Assembly: GCA_019639055.1 (NCBI GenBank)
Contig: JAHBSP010000005.1
Span: 62,001 to 126,000, forward strand
Reading direction: 5' to 3'
DNA length: 64,000 nucleotides
DNA from: Microbacteriaceae bacterium
GTDB lineage: Bacteria; Actinomycetota; Actinomycetes; Actinomycetales; Microbacteriaceae
In this document: in pieces, positions 55,907-64,000 of the stretch
Numbering within the stretch: position 1 is the first letter of the stretch
Layout of the letters: each line of letters begins with the position of its first letter
Program-made: the position numbers and the translations under genes
Notes under the pieces: model-generated
The model's input: only the letters and a program-made list of their open reading frames with translations
Databases searched by the model: none
What the model was told of the DNA's origin: nothing

Positions 55907-55912
55907 TAATAC

Positions 55913-56350
55913 GTGAAAAAAGTTCTTGTCCTCAATGGACCAAACTTAGGGATGCTCGGAAGTCGCGAGCCGGAAGTTTACGGCAGTTACACACTGGCCG
56001 ATTTGAAGGCATCCCTTGATAAAGAATTTCCCGAAATTGACATCGATTTGAGGCAAACAGACTCTGAATCCGAGATGATTTCCTGGGTTCATGAAGCGTT
56101 CAAATCAAAACTTCCAGTAATTTTGAACGCGGGAGCTTTCACACACTATTCGTACGCACTCGCAGATGCAGTTGCAATGCACACGAAATCAGGTAATAAA
56201 CTAATCGAGGTCCATTTAAGTAACCCGTATGCCAGAGAAAGTTTCAGGCACAAATCAACTTTCAGTGCTGTGGCAACTGGCGTGATTGCGGGATTCGGAT
56301 TTGGGTCTTATCGACTTGCTTTAGCGGAAATTTTGAAAGAGGAAAAATAA
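55913..56350 (+). CDS. aroQ: type II 3-dehydroquinate dehydratase
   Basis: A 145-residue dodecameric-type enzyme: [20 protein letters not shown] with the catalytic Tyr, [17 protein letters not shown], and [18 protein letters not shown] with the catalytic His. It dehydrates 3-dehydroquinate. Followed after one base by efp, a very common actinobacterial order. Confidence 0.95.
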   Translation: MKKVLVLNGPNLGMLGSREPEVYGSYTLADLKASLDKEFPEIDIDLRQTDSESEMISWVHEAFKSKLPVILNAGAFTHYSYALADAVAMHTKSGNKLIEVHLSNPYARESFRHKSTFSAVATGVIAGFGFGSYRLALAEILKEEK

Positions 56351-56351
56351 T

Positions 56352-56915
56352 ATGGCATCTACCGCAGATTTTAAGAATGGACTAGTGCTCAATATTGACG
56401 GTCAACTATGGACCATTATTGAGTTCCAGCACGTAAAGCCCGGTAAAGGTCCGGCTTTTGTTACCAGCAAGCTCAAGAATGTTGTGAGCGGCAAGACTGT
56501 TGACAAGACTTGGAACGCTGGGGTCAAGGTAGAGACAGAAAACGTTGACCGCCGTGACTTCAGCTATCTTTACCATGACGGTGAAGGTTTTGTGTTCATG
56601 GATCAGAGCGACTACGACCAGATCACCATCTCAGAGCAGATTGTTGGAGATGCGGCAAACTACCTGGTTGAGGGTCAAGAAGTCACCGTAGCTCTTCACA
56701 ACGGAAACCCGCTGTACATTGAACTTCCACCAATTATCGAACTTGAAGTTACCGAAACCGACCCTGGTCTACAGGGTGACCGCGCTACCGGAGGCACTAA
56801 ACCAGCAAAGCTAGAAACCGGCGCTGAAATTCAGGTTCCGCTATATCTGGAGCCAAACACTCGCGTGAAGGTAGATACTCGCGATGGCAGTTTCAAAGGT
56901 CGTGTTACTTCCTAG
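56352..56915 (+). CDS. efp: translation elongation factor P
   Basis: A 187-residue EF-P with three beta-barrel domains: [19 protein letters not shown] and the modification loop [14 protein letters not shown] (Lys at the tip) in domain I, and [20 protein letters not shown] with [10 protein letters not shown]-type end in domain III. It relieves ribosome stalling at polyproline. The ribosome site is GAGG at the end of aroQ. The stop shares a base with the nusB GTG. Confidence 0.96.
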   Translation: MASTADFKNGLVLNIDGQLWTIIEFQHVKPGKGPAFVTSKLKNVVSGKTVDKTWNAGVKVETENVDRRDFSYLYHDGEGFVFMDQSDYDQITISEQIVGDAANYLVEGQEVTVALHNGNPLYIELPPIIELEVTETDPGLQGDRATGGTKPAKLETGAEIQVPLYLEPNTRVKVDTRDGSFKGRVTS

Positions 56916-57331
56916 TGAGTGAGCGCACAAAGGCCCGAAAACGGGCAATGGATGTGCTTTACTCCAGTTTGCTTTTAGACAGGGAGCTTTTCGACGGTTT
57001 CGAACTGGCTATTGAGGATGCGCGTAAACATCCTGAAAGATCCGGTTGGGAATATGCGAGCGAAATTATTGAGGGAATTCTCATGAATGAGCAGCGCATC
57101 GACGACACTATCGATACCTACTCGGTGAATTGGACAACTGAGCGCATAAAGCCACTGGTTTTGGCAATCCTTCGTATCGCCACTTGGGAACTTAGCTACA
57201 CAGAAGTGCCCACAGCTGTCGTGATTGATGAAGCTGTTGAAGCCGCTAAAACCTATGTAGATGAAGAATCCGCTGCATTTGTCAACGGCATTCTTGGACA
57301 AATTGCCTCAGGAGCTAGACCTAGCGACTAG
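56915..57331 (+). CDS. nusB: transcription antitermination protein NusB
   Basis: A 138-residue all-helical protein: RTKARKRAMDVLYSSLL, the basic N-terminal RNA-binding face; LAILRIATWELSYTEVPTAV; and IDEAVEAAKTYVDEESAAFV with NGILGQI. Works in rRNA antitermination with NusE/S10. GTG start overlapping the efp stop by one base. Confidence 0.93.
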   Translation: MSERTKARKRAMDVLYSSLLLDRELFDGFELAIEDARKHPERSGWEYASEIIEGILMNEQRIDDTIDTYSVNWTTERIKPLVLAILRIATWELSYTEVPTAVVIDEAVEAAKTYVDEESAAFVNGILGQIASGARPSD

Positions 57332-57356
57332 GATGTTTTAGAGAAACCTTTAAACA

Positions 57357-57371
57357 CCGTACGAGAGACGG
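57357..57371 (+). promoter_or_regulatory. candidate PyrR-binding hairpin before pyrR
   Basis: CCGT-ACGAGAG-ACGG can fold into a 4-bp hairpin whose loop contains GAGAG, similar to the GNGAG core of known PyrR binding loops. The ribosome site AAAGGG follows 4 bases later and the pyrR ATG is at 57383. PyrR bound here could block translation when UMP is high. The short stem makes this tentative. Confidence 0.35.
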
Positions 57372-57382
57372 GAAAGGGAAAT

Positions 57383-57916
57383 ATGAATCGGTCAATTCTG
57401 AGCGAAGAAGAAATAGCGCGATCGTTGAAGCGCATTGCTCATGAAATTTTAGAGTCTGTTGATCCAGCCGATGATCTCATTATTCTAGGAATCCCCACTC
57501 GAGGAAGCCATCTTGCTAACCGCTTAGCCAAGCTAATTGCTGAGATCGAAGGCAAAAATCAGCGGGTAGGGCAGCTTGACATCACTCTCTATCGTGATGA
57601 TTTAGCGAATCATCCAACTCGCACACCTGAGCAGAGTGAAGTTCCCGGTTCAATAGACGGCTCGATAGTGGTGCTTGTAGATGATGTGCTTTTTTCTGGC
57701 CGCACGGTTAGAGCAGCCCTTGATGCACTTCGTGATTACGGCAGACCCAAAGCTGTAAAACTGGCTGTGCTGGTAGACCGTGGACATCGTGAACTGCCAA
57801 TTCGTGCTGATTTTGTGGGCAAGAATCTTCCCAGCGCAAAGACTGAGCGAGTGAATGTGCTTGTCCGCGAAGTAGACGACCAAGATGGGGTTCAGATATC
57901 GGACGGTGCTGAATGA
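57383..57916 (+). CDS. pyrR: bifunctional pyr operon regulator / uracil phosphoribosyltransferase PyrR
   Basis: A 177-residue phosphoribosyltransferase-fold RNA-binding regulator: [13 protein letters not shown] at the start, [18 protein letters not shown], and the PRPP motif [20 protein letters not shown] near 100. It senses UMP/UTP and represses pyr genes; its enzyme activity makes UMP from uracil. It heads the pyrimidine operon and overlaps pyrB by 4 bases. Confidence 0.94.
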   Translation: MNRSILSEEEIARSLKRIAHEILESVDPADDLIILGIPTRGSHLANRLAKLIAEIEGKNQRVGQLDITLYRDDLANHPTRTPEQSEVPGSIDGSIVVLVDDVLFSGRTVRAALDALRDYGRPKAVKLAVLVDRGHRELPIRADFVGKNLPSAKTERVNVLVREVDDQDGVQISDGAE

Positions 57917-58869
57917 AGCATTTACTTTCAACCGCGGACCTAAGCGCTGAAAAAGCTATTGAAATCTTAGATACTTCCTTGGAGATGCTGCAGACCCAAA
58001 GCAGAGAGCAACGAAAACTTCCCACGCTCCGCGGGAAAACTGTTGTAAATCTATTTTTTGAAGACTCCACTCGCACCAGAATTTCCTTTGAAGCGGCCGC
58101 TAAACGATTGAGTGCTGATGTCATCAACTTCTCCAGTCAAGGGTCCTCGGTTTCAAAGGGTGAGTCTCTGAAAGACACCGCTCAAACTCTAGAAGCTATG
58201 GGTGCTGATGCTGTTATCGTCAGGCATTCAAGTAGTGGGGCAGCGCATCTGCTGGCAAATCGGGGTTGGATTAGTGCATCCGTGATTAATGCAGGTGACG
58301 GCACTCACGAACACCCAACCCAGGCTCTGCTCGACGCTTTTACCCTACGTAGTCGCTTTGCAGAATTAGCTGGCAAAACCCCTGCAGGCATTGACCTCAA
58401 AGACAAAAAGGTGATGATTGTCGGCGATATTCTGCATTCGCGCGTTGCTAGGTCAAACATTTCCCTATTGAGCAAATTAGGTGCGAAAGTTTATGTGGTG
58501 GCTCCTTCAACCTTGCTGCCAATAGCTGACACATCGCCGATAACAAAGTCTTTCGTGAATCTTGACTTAGCAATCAGAGAAGTCGAACCGGATGCGGTGA
58601 TGATGCTAAGACTTCAATCAGAGCGAATGAGGGGAACATTCTTTCCTTCCGCTAAAGAATTCACAAGCGGCTGGGGACTCACCGCTGGTAGATTCGCTGC
58701 GCTTCCTAAGCACACGCTAGTTATGCATCCCGGGCCAATGAATCGCGGCGTTGAGATAAGTTCCGTGGCCGCTGACAGTGAGAGGTCAACAATTATTGAG
58801 CAGGTGGCAAATGGCGTGGCAGTGCGTATGGCTGTGCTTTATCACACGCTAAGCGGAGGAGCGAAGTGA
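57913..58869 (+). CDS. pyrB: aspartate carbamoyltransferase catalytic subunit
   Basis: A 318-residue enzyme: carbamoyl-phosphate motif [19 protein letters not shown] near 50, [12 protein letters not shown] near 135, and [11 protein letters not shown] late. It forms carbamoyl-aspartate, the committed pyrimidine step. No pyrI follows, as in other actinobacteria. Overlaps pyrC by 4 bases. Confidence 0.95.
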   Translation: MKHLLSTADLSAEKAIEILDTSLEMLQTQSREQRKLPTLRGKTVVNLFFEDSTRTRISFEAAAKRLSADVINFSSQGSSVSKGESLKDTAQTLEAMGADAVIVRHSSSGAAHLLANRGWISASVINAGDGTHEHPTQALLDAFTLRSRFAELAGKTPAGIDLKDKKVMIVGDILHSRVARSNISLLSKLGAKVYVVAPSTLLPIADTSPITKSFVNLDLAIREVEPDAVMMLRLQSERMRGTFFPSAKEFTSGWGLTAGRFAALPKHTLVMHPGPMNRGVEISSVAADSERSTIIEQVANGVAVRMAVLYHTLSGGAK

Positions 58870-60151
58870 AGAACATACTCATAAAAGATGCCTCACTGTT
58901 GGGAGAAACTAGCGCTGATCTTCTTATAAAAGATGGCAAAATCACCGAAATTGGGAAAGCTCTGAGCGCTTCTGATGCCGAGGTTATTGATGCCTCTGGG
59001 CTGGTTGCTCTTCCGGGGCTTGTAGATTTACACACCCATATGCGTGAACCTGGTGGGGAAGGTGCAGAGACTATTGAAACTGCCAGTCGCGCCGGTGCCG
59101 TTGGCGGCTACACCACACTATTTGCTATGCCGAACACAAACCCGGTTGCTGATACTGCCGGAGTTGTTGAGCAGGTGTACTCAAAGGGCAAAGAGATTGG
59201 TTTAGTTGATGTGCAACCGATAGGGGCCGTAACTAAAGGACAGCTGGGGCAAGAGCTTGCTGATATTGGTTTGATGGCAAATTCAGTGGCGAATGTGCGA
59301 GTATTTTCGGACGACGGGTTCCCAGTTTTTGATTCACTAATAATGATGAGAGCGCTGCAATACGCCAAGTCTTTCGATGCGGTTATTGCCCAGCACGCTC
59401 AAGACCCTCGGCTCACTGAGGGTGCTCAGGCAAACGCCAGCATTAATGCCGCAAAGCTCGGGCTATCCGGATGGCCAAACGTTGCAGAAAGAATCAAATG
59501 ATTGCTAGGGATGTGATGCTCTAGCCAGCAGGTGCAAAACTGCACATTTGTCACCTATCTACGGCAGGTTCTGTGGATGTAATTCGCTGGGCTAAAAAAC
59601 GTGGAATTCAGGTAACTGCAGAAGTTACCCCTCACCACCTCATACTCACTGATGACCTACTCGTCGGTTATGATCCGGTGTATAAAGTGAATCCACCGCT
59701 AAGAACTTCTGAAGACGTTCAAGTCCTTCGCGAAGCTTTAGCAGACGGAACAATCGATATCGTCGCAACTGATCATGCGCCACATTCTGCCGAAACTAAG
59801 TCGGGGCTTTGGAGCGATTCTGCTAATGGGCTAATCGGTTTGGAGGTGGCACTTCCAGTGGTGATGAAGGCAATGCAAGATAGAGATTATTCTTGGCGGA
59901 GTGTAGCCAAGACTATGAGTCAAAACCCTGCAAGAATTGGAAGTCACCAAGCAAATAATTTGGATATTGGAGATAGCGCGAATATCACCCTAATCGATCC
60001 AAAGGCAGCGACCTGGACTTACACTCCAGAACTAACTCAAAGTAAGAGTAGAAATTCTCCGTATTACGGTATGGATTTCAACACTAGTGTTGCGTACACG
60101 ATTTTTAGAGGAAAAATAACCCAAATAGCAGGAGAGGTTCAAAATGCTTGA
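58866..60151 (+). pseudogene. pyrC: dihydroorotase, disrupted by frameshifts and an in-frame TAG
   Basis: Together two frames encode a dihydroorotase of about 430 residues. 58866-59501 carries LPGLVDLHTHMREPGGEGAE (metal HxH) and ends off-family as VAERIK-stop. 59573-60151 carries AEVTPHHLILTDDL and IVATDHAPHSAETK. Between them a third stretch is readable as IARDVML, a TAG at 59522-59524, then PAGAKLHICHLSTAGS. Removing two A's near 59489-59498 restores VAEESMIARDVML, so at least two single-base insertions plus the TAG separate the halves. Neither half could form an active site alone. The neighbours are intact, making consensus error a serious alternative to decay. Confidence 0.82.
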
Positions 60152-60629
60152 CGGTAAAGCATGGCTGACAATAATCACCGTATCCGTGGCGCTGGTGCTC
60201 TTTGCACTGATGTTTATCGGTTATAGAAAACACCGCCGAAGCAATCCTGTCGTTTTTGCAGAACTTCCCAGTGGCTTAGCTAATCCAGAGTTCGTTATTT
60301 CTGGAATGTATCTTTCCAGTAATCGCACCGAGAACAAGTTGGTGCGAGTATCCGCCGGGCCGCTCGGGTTTAGAGGCCGGGTAGTTTTTGAAGTGCATAA
60401 ATCAGGCATCCTGATCGGAATCGACGGTGAGCAAGATTTTTGGATTCCGGTAGGCGACATCGCCGAGATTGCACATGAAAGCTACACCATAGATCGCGCG
60501 GTTGAGCAGGGAGGGATGGCGGTCATCCGCTGGAATGAGGGTGCTATCTCCAGTTACTTCCGACTTGCGGTGGCAGATGACAAAGTTTTGAGTGACTGGC
60601 TTGAAGCTGCTAGGAGTGTTCGTGGTTAG
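60144..60629 (+). CDS. PH-like domain membrane protein of the pyr operon
   Basis: A 161-residue protein with one N-terminal helix (AWLTIITVSVALVLFALMFI) and a cytoplasmic beta-rich domain (VRVSAGPLGFRGRVVFEVHK, DFWIPVGDIAEIAHESYTID) of bacterial PH-like character. A homologue sits between pyrC and carA in many actinobacteria; its role is unknown. It overlaps pyrC by 8 bases, and carA starts inside its end. Confidence 0.75.
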   Translation: MLDGKAWLTIITVSVALVLFALMFIGYRKHRRSNPVVFAELPSGLANPEFVISGMYLSSNRTENKLVRVSAGPLGFRGRVVFEVHKSGILIGIDGEQDFWIPVGDIAEIAHESYTIDRAVEQGGMAVIRWNEGAISSYFRLAVADDKVLSDWLEAARSVRG

Positions 60630-61773
60630 TAGAGAGAGGGCAGTTCTAGTCCTAGAGGACGGCAAAGAATACTTTGGACAGAGCTATGCAAGGCAGGGTG
60701 TAGCTTGTGGTGAGTTGGTTTTTGCTACCGGAATGACCGGATACCAAGAAACTCTTACAGATCCTTCCTATGCTGGCCAGATTGTTATGCAGACTTTCCC
60801 ACATATCGGAAACACCGGGGTAAACTCCGCAGATAATGAGTCAGACCAAGTTTGGGTGAGCGGCTATATTGTTCGCGATCCTTCAAGAATCACCTCAAAT
60901 TATCGTGCAGAAGATTCTCTTGAGAGTTTACTAATCCAAAATGAGATTGTTGGAATTTCGGATGTCGATACTCGCGCAATCACCAGACACATTCGTTCCC
61001 AGGGCGCAATGCGGGCAGGCATTTTTAGCGGCGAATTTTTAGCTAATTCCGCTCAAGAGCGTCTAGACATCGTCAAAAATTCGCAGGGGATGATTGGGCG
61101 AAACCTATCAGGGGAAGTATCCACGAAACAGCCTTATGTAATAAAAGCTAAAAACACTTCAGTTGGGAATCTAGCCGTGCTCGACTTGGGCGTAAAAAGG
61201 TCGACTCTGGACTACCTTGCTAAAAGCGGTTTCGATGTTCATGTATTTCCACAAAGTTCTACGATGGATGAGATTCTTGCTGTAAATCCGGTCGGTGTTT
61301 TCTACTCCAATGGCCCGGGAGACCCGGCAGCTTCAGATCAGCAGGTGGAACTACTTCGTGAAGTATTAGGTTCTGGCTTGCCATATTTTGGTATTTGTTT
61401 CGGTAATCAACTCTTTGGTAGAGCAATCGGCCTAGACACTTACAAACTGCCATTTGGACATCGTGGAATCAACCAACCAGTGTTGGATAAGTCAACCGGA
61501 AAAGTTCAGATCACCAGCCAAAACCACGGCTTTGCAATTAAAGCAGAGCTCGAGGGAATCTATGAATCGCCCCTGGGCTTTGGAAAATTTGAGGTTTCTC
61601 ACTACAGCTTGAACGATCAAGTTGTTGAGGGGCTTCGTGCTTTAGACATCCCAGCATTTTCTGTGCAGTATCACCCTGAGGCGGCCGCTGGGCCACACGA
61701 TTCAGTGTTCCTGTTTGAAGAATTTAAGTCGATGGTGCTGGAGCATCAGATTCGCAAGGGGGAAGGCAAGTAA
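60622..61773 (+). CDS. carA: carbamoyl-phosphate synthase small subunit (glutaminase)
   Basis: A 383-residue protein. The N-terminal domain has [18 protein letters not shown] and [20 protein letters not shown]. The C-terminal class I glutaminase domain has the nucleophile Cys near 259 ([14 protein letters not shown]) and His/Glu in [13 protein letters not shown] near 350. It gives ammonia to CarB. GTG 60622 has AGGAG 5 nt before it. The stop shares its last A with the carB ATG. Confidence 0.95.
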   Translation: MVSRERAVLVLEDGKEYFGQSYARQGVACGELVFATGMTGYQETLTDPSYAGQIVMQTFPHIGNTGVNSADNESDQVWVSGYIVRDPSRITSNYRAEDSLESLLIQNEIVGISDVDTRAITRHIRSQGAMRAGIFSGEFLANSAQERLDIVKNSQGMIGRNLSGEVSTKQPYVIKAKNTSVGNLAVLDLGVKRSTLDYLAKSGFDVHVFPQSSTMDEILAVNPVGVFYSNGPGDPAASDQQVELLREVLGSGLPYFGICFGNQLFGRAIGLDTYKLPFGHRGINQPVLDKSTGKVQITSQNHGFAIKAELEGIYESPLGFGKFEVSHYSLNDQVVEGLRALDIPAFSVQYHPEAAAGPHDSVFLFEEFKSMVLEHQIRKGEGK

Positions 61774-64000
61774 TGCCTAAACGTGAAGACATAAAAAGCG
61801 TACTGGTTATCGGTTCTGGACCGATAGTTATCGGGCAGGCTGCCGAGTTTGACTATTCCGGAACTCAAGCGTGTCGGGTGCTGCGCGCCGAGGGTGTGCG
61901 AGTGATTTTGGTGAACTCTAACCCAGCCACAATTATGACTGACCCAGATTTTGCCAACGCAACTTATGTTGAACCGATTATTCCTGAAGTAATTGAAAGA
62001 ATCATCGCCAAGGAGAGACCTGACGCAATTCTTCCTACTCTTGGAGGCCAGACAGCACTGAACGCCGCTGTGGCCTTGCATGAGCAGGGCATCCTAGAAA
62101 AATACGGTGTTGAACTAATTGGCGCAAATGTCGATGCAATTCGCAGGGGAGAAGACCGCGAGCTTTTCAAAGAAATCGTGACTCAAGCAGGTGCAGAGTC
62201 GGCACTCAGCGTCATTGCTAAATCTGTGGATGACGCTCTTGCGTTTACAGCGAAGCAGGGTTATCCGGTTGTGGTTCGGCCATCTTTCACCATGGGCGGT
62301 TTAGGTAGTGGTTTTGCTCGCACCGAGGCAGATTTAGTTCGGATGGTTGGTGACGGTCTAGCCGCAAGTCCCACTCACGAGGTTCTCCTTGAGGAGAGCA
62401 TCTTGGGCTGGAAAGAGTATGAACTTGAACTGATGCGCGACAAGGCTGACAACTGTGTTGTTGTCTGTTCAATTGAGAACTTTGATCCGGTCGGTGTGCA
62501 CACTGGGGATTCAATCACTGTTGCACCTGCTATGACTCTTACTGACCGTGAATACCAAAATATGCGCAACATTGGTATTGAGATTATTCGCGCAGTAGGT
62601 GTAGATACCGGTGGATGTAATATTCAATTCGCTGTTGAACCAGACACTGGGCGAGTCATCGTTATCGAGATGAATCCACGTGTTTCAAGGTCAAGCGCCC
62701 TGGCATCTAAGGCAACCGGCTTTCCGATTGCAAAGATTGCCGCGAAATTGGCGATTGGTTACACGCTCGATGAGATTCCTAATGACATCACCGGCGTAAC
62801 CCCAGCTAGTTTTGAACCGGCACTCGATTATGTGGTTGTAAAGGTCCCGCGTTTTGCCTTCGAGAAATTCCCGGCAGCTGACGCTGAACTCACGACCACG
62901 ATGAAATCTGTTGGTGAAGTAATGGCCATTGGTAGAAACTTCACCACTGCGATGCAAAAGGCGCTCAGATCACTTGAGAAAAAACGCACAGAATTTCATT
63001 GGCGTGACGAGGACATCTCTAAAGATGACTTAGTCGAGCTGAGTAAACTATCTACCGAAAATCGTGTGTTGGTTGTGCAGCAGGCACTTCGTAAAGGGGC
63101 TACTTCCCAGGAGCTTTATGAGGCTTGCGCGATTGACCCATGGTTCCTTGATCAGATTCAACTTATCAATGAAATTGCTGAGGAAGTTTCTGCCAATGGA
63201 CTAGACCATGAAGTAATAAGGCATGCAAAAAAGCACGGCTTCTCGGATGCCCAAATCGCCGAAATACTGAACCTTTCAGCCTCTGAGGTGCGCAACTTCC
63301 GAAAGACTAATTCAATTGTGCCGGTATTTAAGGTTGTTGATACTTGTGCTGGTGAATTTCCTTCAGAAACTCCTTATCTCTATTCCAGCTACGATCAGGA
63401 AAGCGAGATTCTCCCGAGTGAGCGCAAGCGCATCGTAATTTTAGGTTCTGGGCCGAATCGCATCGGCCAGGGTATTGAGTTTGACTACTCCTGTGTACAC
63501 GCCTCTTTCGCGCTTCGTGAAGCAGGTTTTGAAACCATCATGATTAACTGCAACCCGGAAACGGTTTCAACAGATTACGACACCTCTGATCGACTCTACT
63601 TTGAACCGCTTACTGAGGAAGATGTGCTGGAGATTCTTGATGCTGAAAACGCAGCTGGAGCAATTACCGGAGTGATAGTTCAGCTTGGTGGACAAACCGC
63701 TCTCGGCTTAGCAAAACCTATTAGAGATGCTGGCTATCGGATTCTCGGTACTTCGCCTGATGCCATTGACCTGGCAGAAGATCGTGGTCATTTTGCAAAG
63801 ATTCTTGAAGATGCGAGCCTGCAAGCTCCAAAAAATAGCACTGCCTCTAGTCTCGAAGAAGCTTTAGCGGCAAGTGTTGAAGTAGGTTTCCCAGTCTTAG
63901 TGCGCCCCTCATTCGTGCTCGGTGGTCGCGGCATGGAAATTATTCATGATACCGAAGGTGTACGGGATTACTTTAAACGCATACAGGGGCAAGCAATTGT
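61773..64000 (+). CDS. carB: carbamoyl-phosphate synthase large subunit (partial, runs off the window)
   Basis: The frame opens at ATG 61773 and stays open to the last base (about 742 codons of a family length near 1,080-1,100). The first half holds [51 protein letters not shown] and [19 protein letters not shown]. The second copy begins [20 protein letters not shown] near 555 and reaches [17 protein letters not shown]. It makes carbamoyl phosphate from bicarbonate, ammonia and two ATP for pyrimidines and arginine. The C-terminal regulatory domain is outside. Confidence 0.95.
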   Translation, partial: MPKREDIKSVLVIGSGPIVIGQAAEFDYSGTQACRVLRAEGVRVILVNSNPATIMTDPDFANATYVEPIIPEVIERIIAKERPDAILPTLGGQTALNAAVALHEQGILEKYGVELIGANVDAIRRGEDRELFKEIVTQAGAESALSVIAKSVDDALAFTAKQGYPVVVRPSFTMGGLGSGFARTEADLVRMVGDGLAASPTHEVLLEESILGWKEYELELMRDKADNCVVVCSIENFDPVGVHTGDSITVAPAMTLTDREYQNMRNIGIEIIRAVGVDTGGCNIQFAVEPDTGRVIVIEMNPRVSRSSALASKATGFPIAKIAAKLAIGYTLDEIPNDITGVTPASFEPALDYVVVKVPRFAFEKFPAADAELTTTMKSVGEVMAIGRNFTTAMQKALRSLEKKRTEFHWRDEDISKDDLVELSKLSTENRVLVVQQALRKGATSQELYEACAIDPWFLDQIQLINEIAEEVSANGLDHEVIRHAKKHGFSDAQIAEILNLSASEVRNFRKTNSIVPVFKVVDTCAGEFPSETPYLYSSYDQESEILPSERKRIVILGSGPNRIGQGIEFDYSCVHASFALREAGFETIMINCNPETVSTDYDTSDRLYFEPLTEEDVLEILDAENAAGAITGVIVQLGGQTALGLAKPIRDAGYRILGTSPDAIDLAEDRGHFAKILEDASLQAPKNSTASSLEEALAASVEVGFPVLVRPSFVLGGRGMEIIHDTEGVRDYFKRIQGQAI

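Noticed and set aside
1-64000. Insertion sequences, prophage genes, rRNA operon, CRISPR array
   Set aside because: Looked for transposase, integrase, capsid and Cas-like proteins and for 16S/23S signatures; none seen.

Overview
This window is a chromosomal segment of a small-genome actinobacterium, most probably in the Microbacteriaceae (the freshwater Luna/Rhodoluna/Aquiluna type). Four things point there. The genes are tightly packed and base composition is near 50% GC by eye. Actinobacterial marker families are present (DUF3071/SepH, DUF3093, DUF3159, DUF3710, DUF3000, DUF4193, DUF7455). The order rpoD - MurT/GatD-like - DUF7455 - parE/parC - sepH - DUF4193 - dut - DUF3710 - DUF3159 is familiar from that family. 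Many genes use GTG or TTG starts. I see no prophage, insertion sequence, CRISPR array or rRNA; three tRNA genes lie together.

Layout. 1-2140: end of the primary sigma factor, a MurT/GatD-like pair that has lost glutaminase residues, and a DUF7455 zinc protein. 2325-8965: topoisomerase IV genes facing each other, a phosphodiesterase and sepH. 9141-16524: a block of actinobacterial conserved proteins with dut, then acnA-dxs behind a perfect palindrome. 16530-25000 (mostly minus): fatty-acid beta-oxidation genes, with fadB frameshifted; rnd-DUF3000; a hydrolase; a RibD-like reductase; sufE and a rhodanese. 25132-26740: zapE, a nested inverted repeat, tRNA-Gly, tRNA-Cys, tRNA-Val and a tRNA 3' remnant. 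26756-30191 is the most accessory part: a BenE transporter, a decayed serine-hydrolase end, a diaminopropionate ammonia-lyase-like enzyme, and two SMR exporter genes behind a guanidine-III riboswitch. 30235-37185: thrS-HIT-pdxS-pdxT-yebC-ruvCAB. 37235-42626: yajC-secD-secF and rsh. 42516-45187 (minus): an AbiEi-like protein, a DUF349 protein and a cyclophilin. 45261-57331: rarA, rpsD, alaS-ruvX-mltG, aroE-aroC-aroK-aroB-aroQ, efp, nusB. 57383-64000: the pyrimidine operon pyrR-pyrB-pyrC-(PH-like)-carA-carB, with pyrC broken and carB running off the end.

The observations I rate highest are these. (1) The GatD-like protein lacks both the nucleophile Cys and the catalytic His, and its MurT partner has no cysteines; this may mean reassignment to the B-type peptidoglycan chemistry of Microbacteriaceae. 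(2) A guanidine-III riboswitch has a visible ribosome-site-sequestering alternative hairpin. (3) A -10 hexamer TANNNT sits 6-7 nt before the start codon in about a dozen genes, suggesting widespread leaderless transcription; it also decides several start codons. (4) Three genes carry frameshifts (DUF3093, fadB, pyrC), meaning either consensus indels or real decay.

All functional names come from reading the translated sequence against remembered family motifs. No database search or folding program was run.
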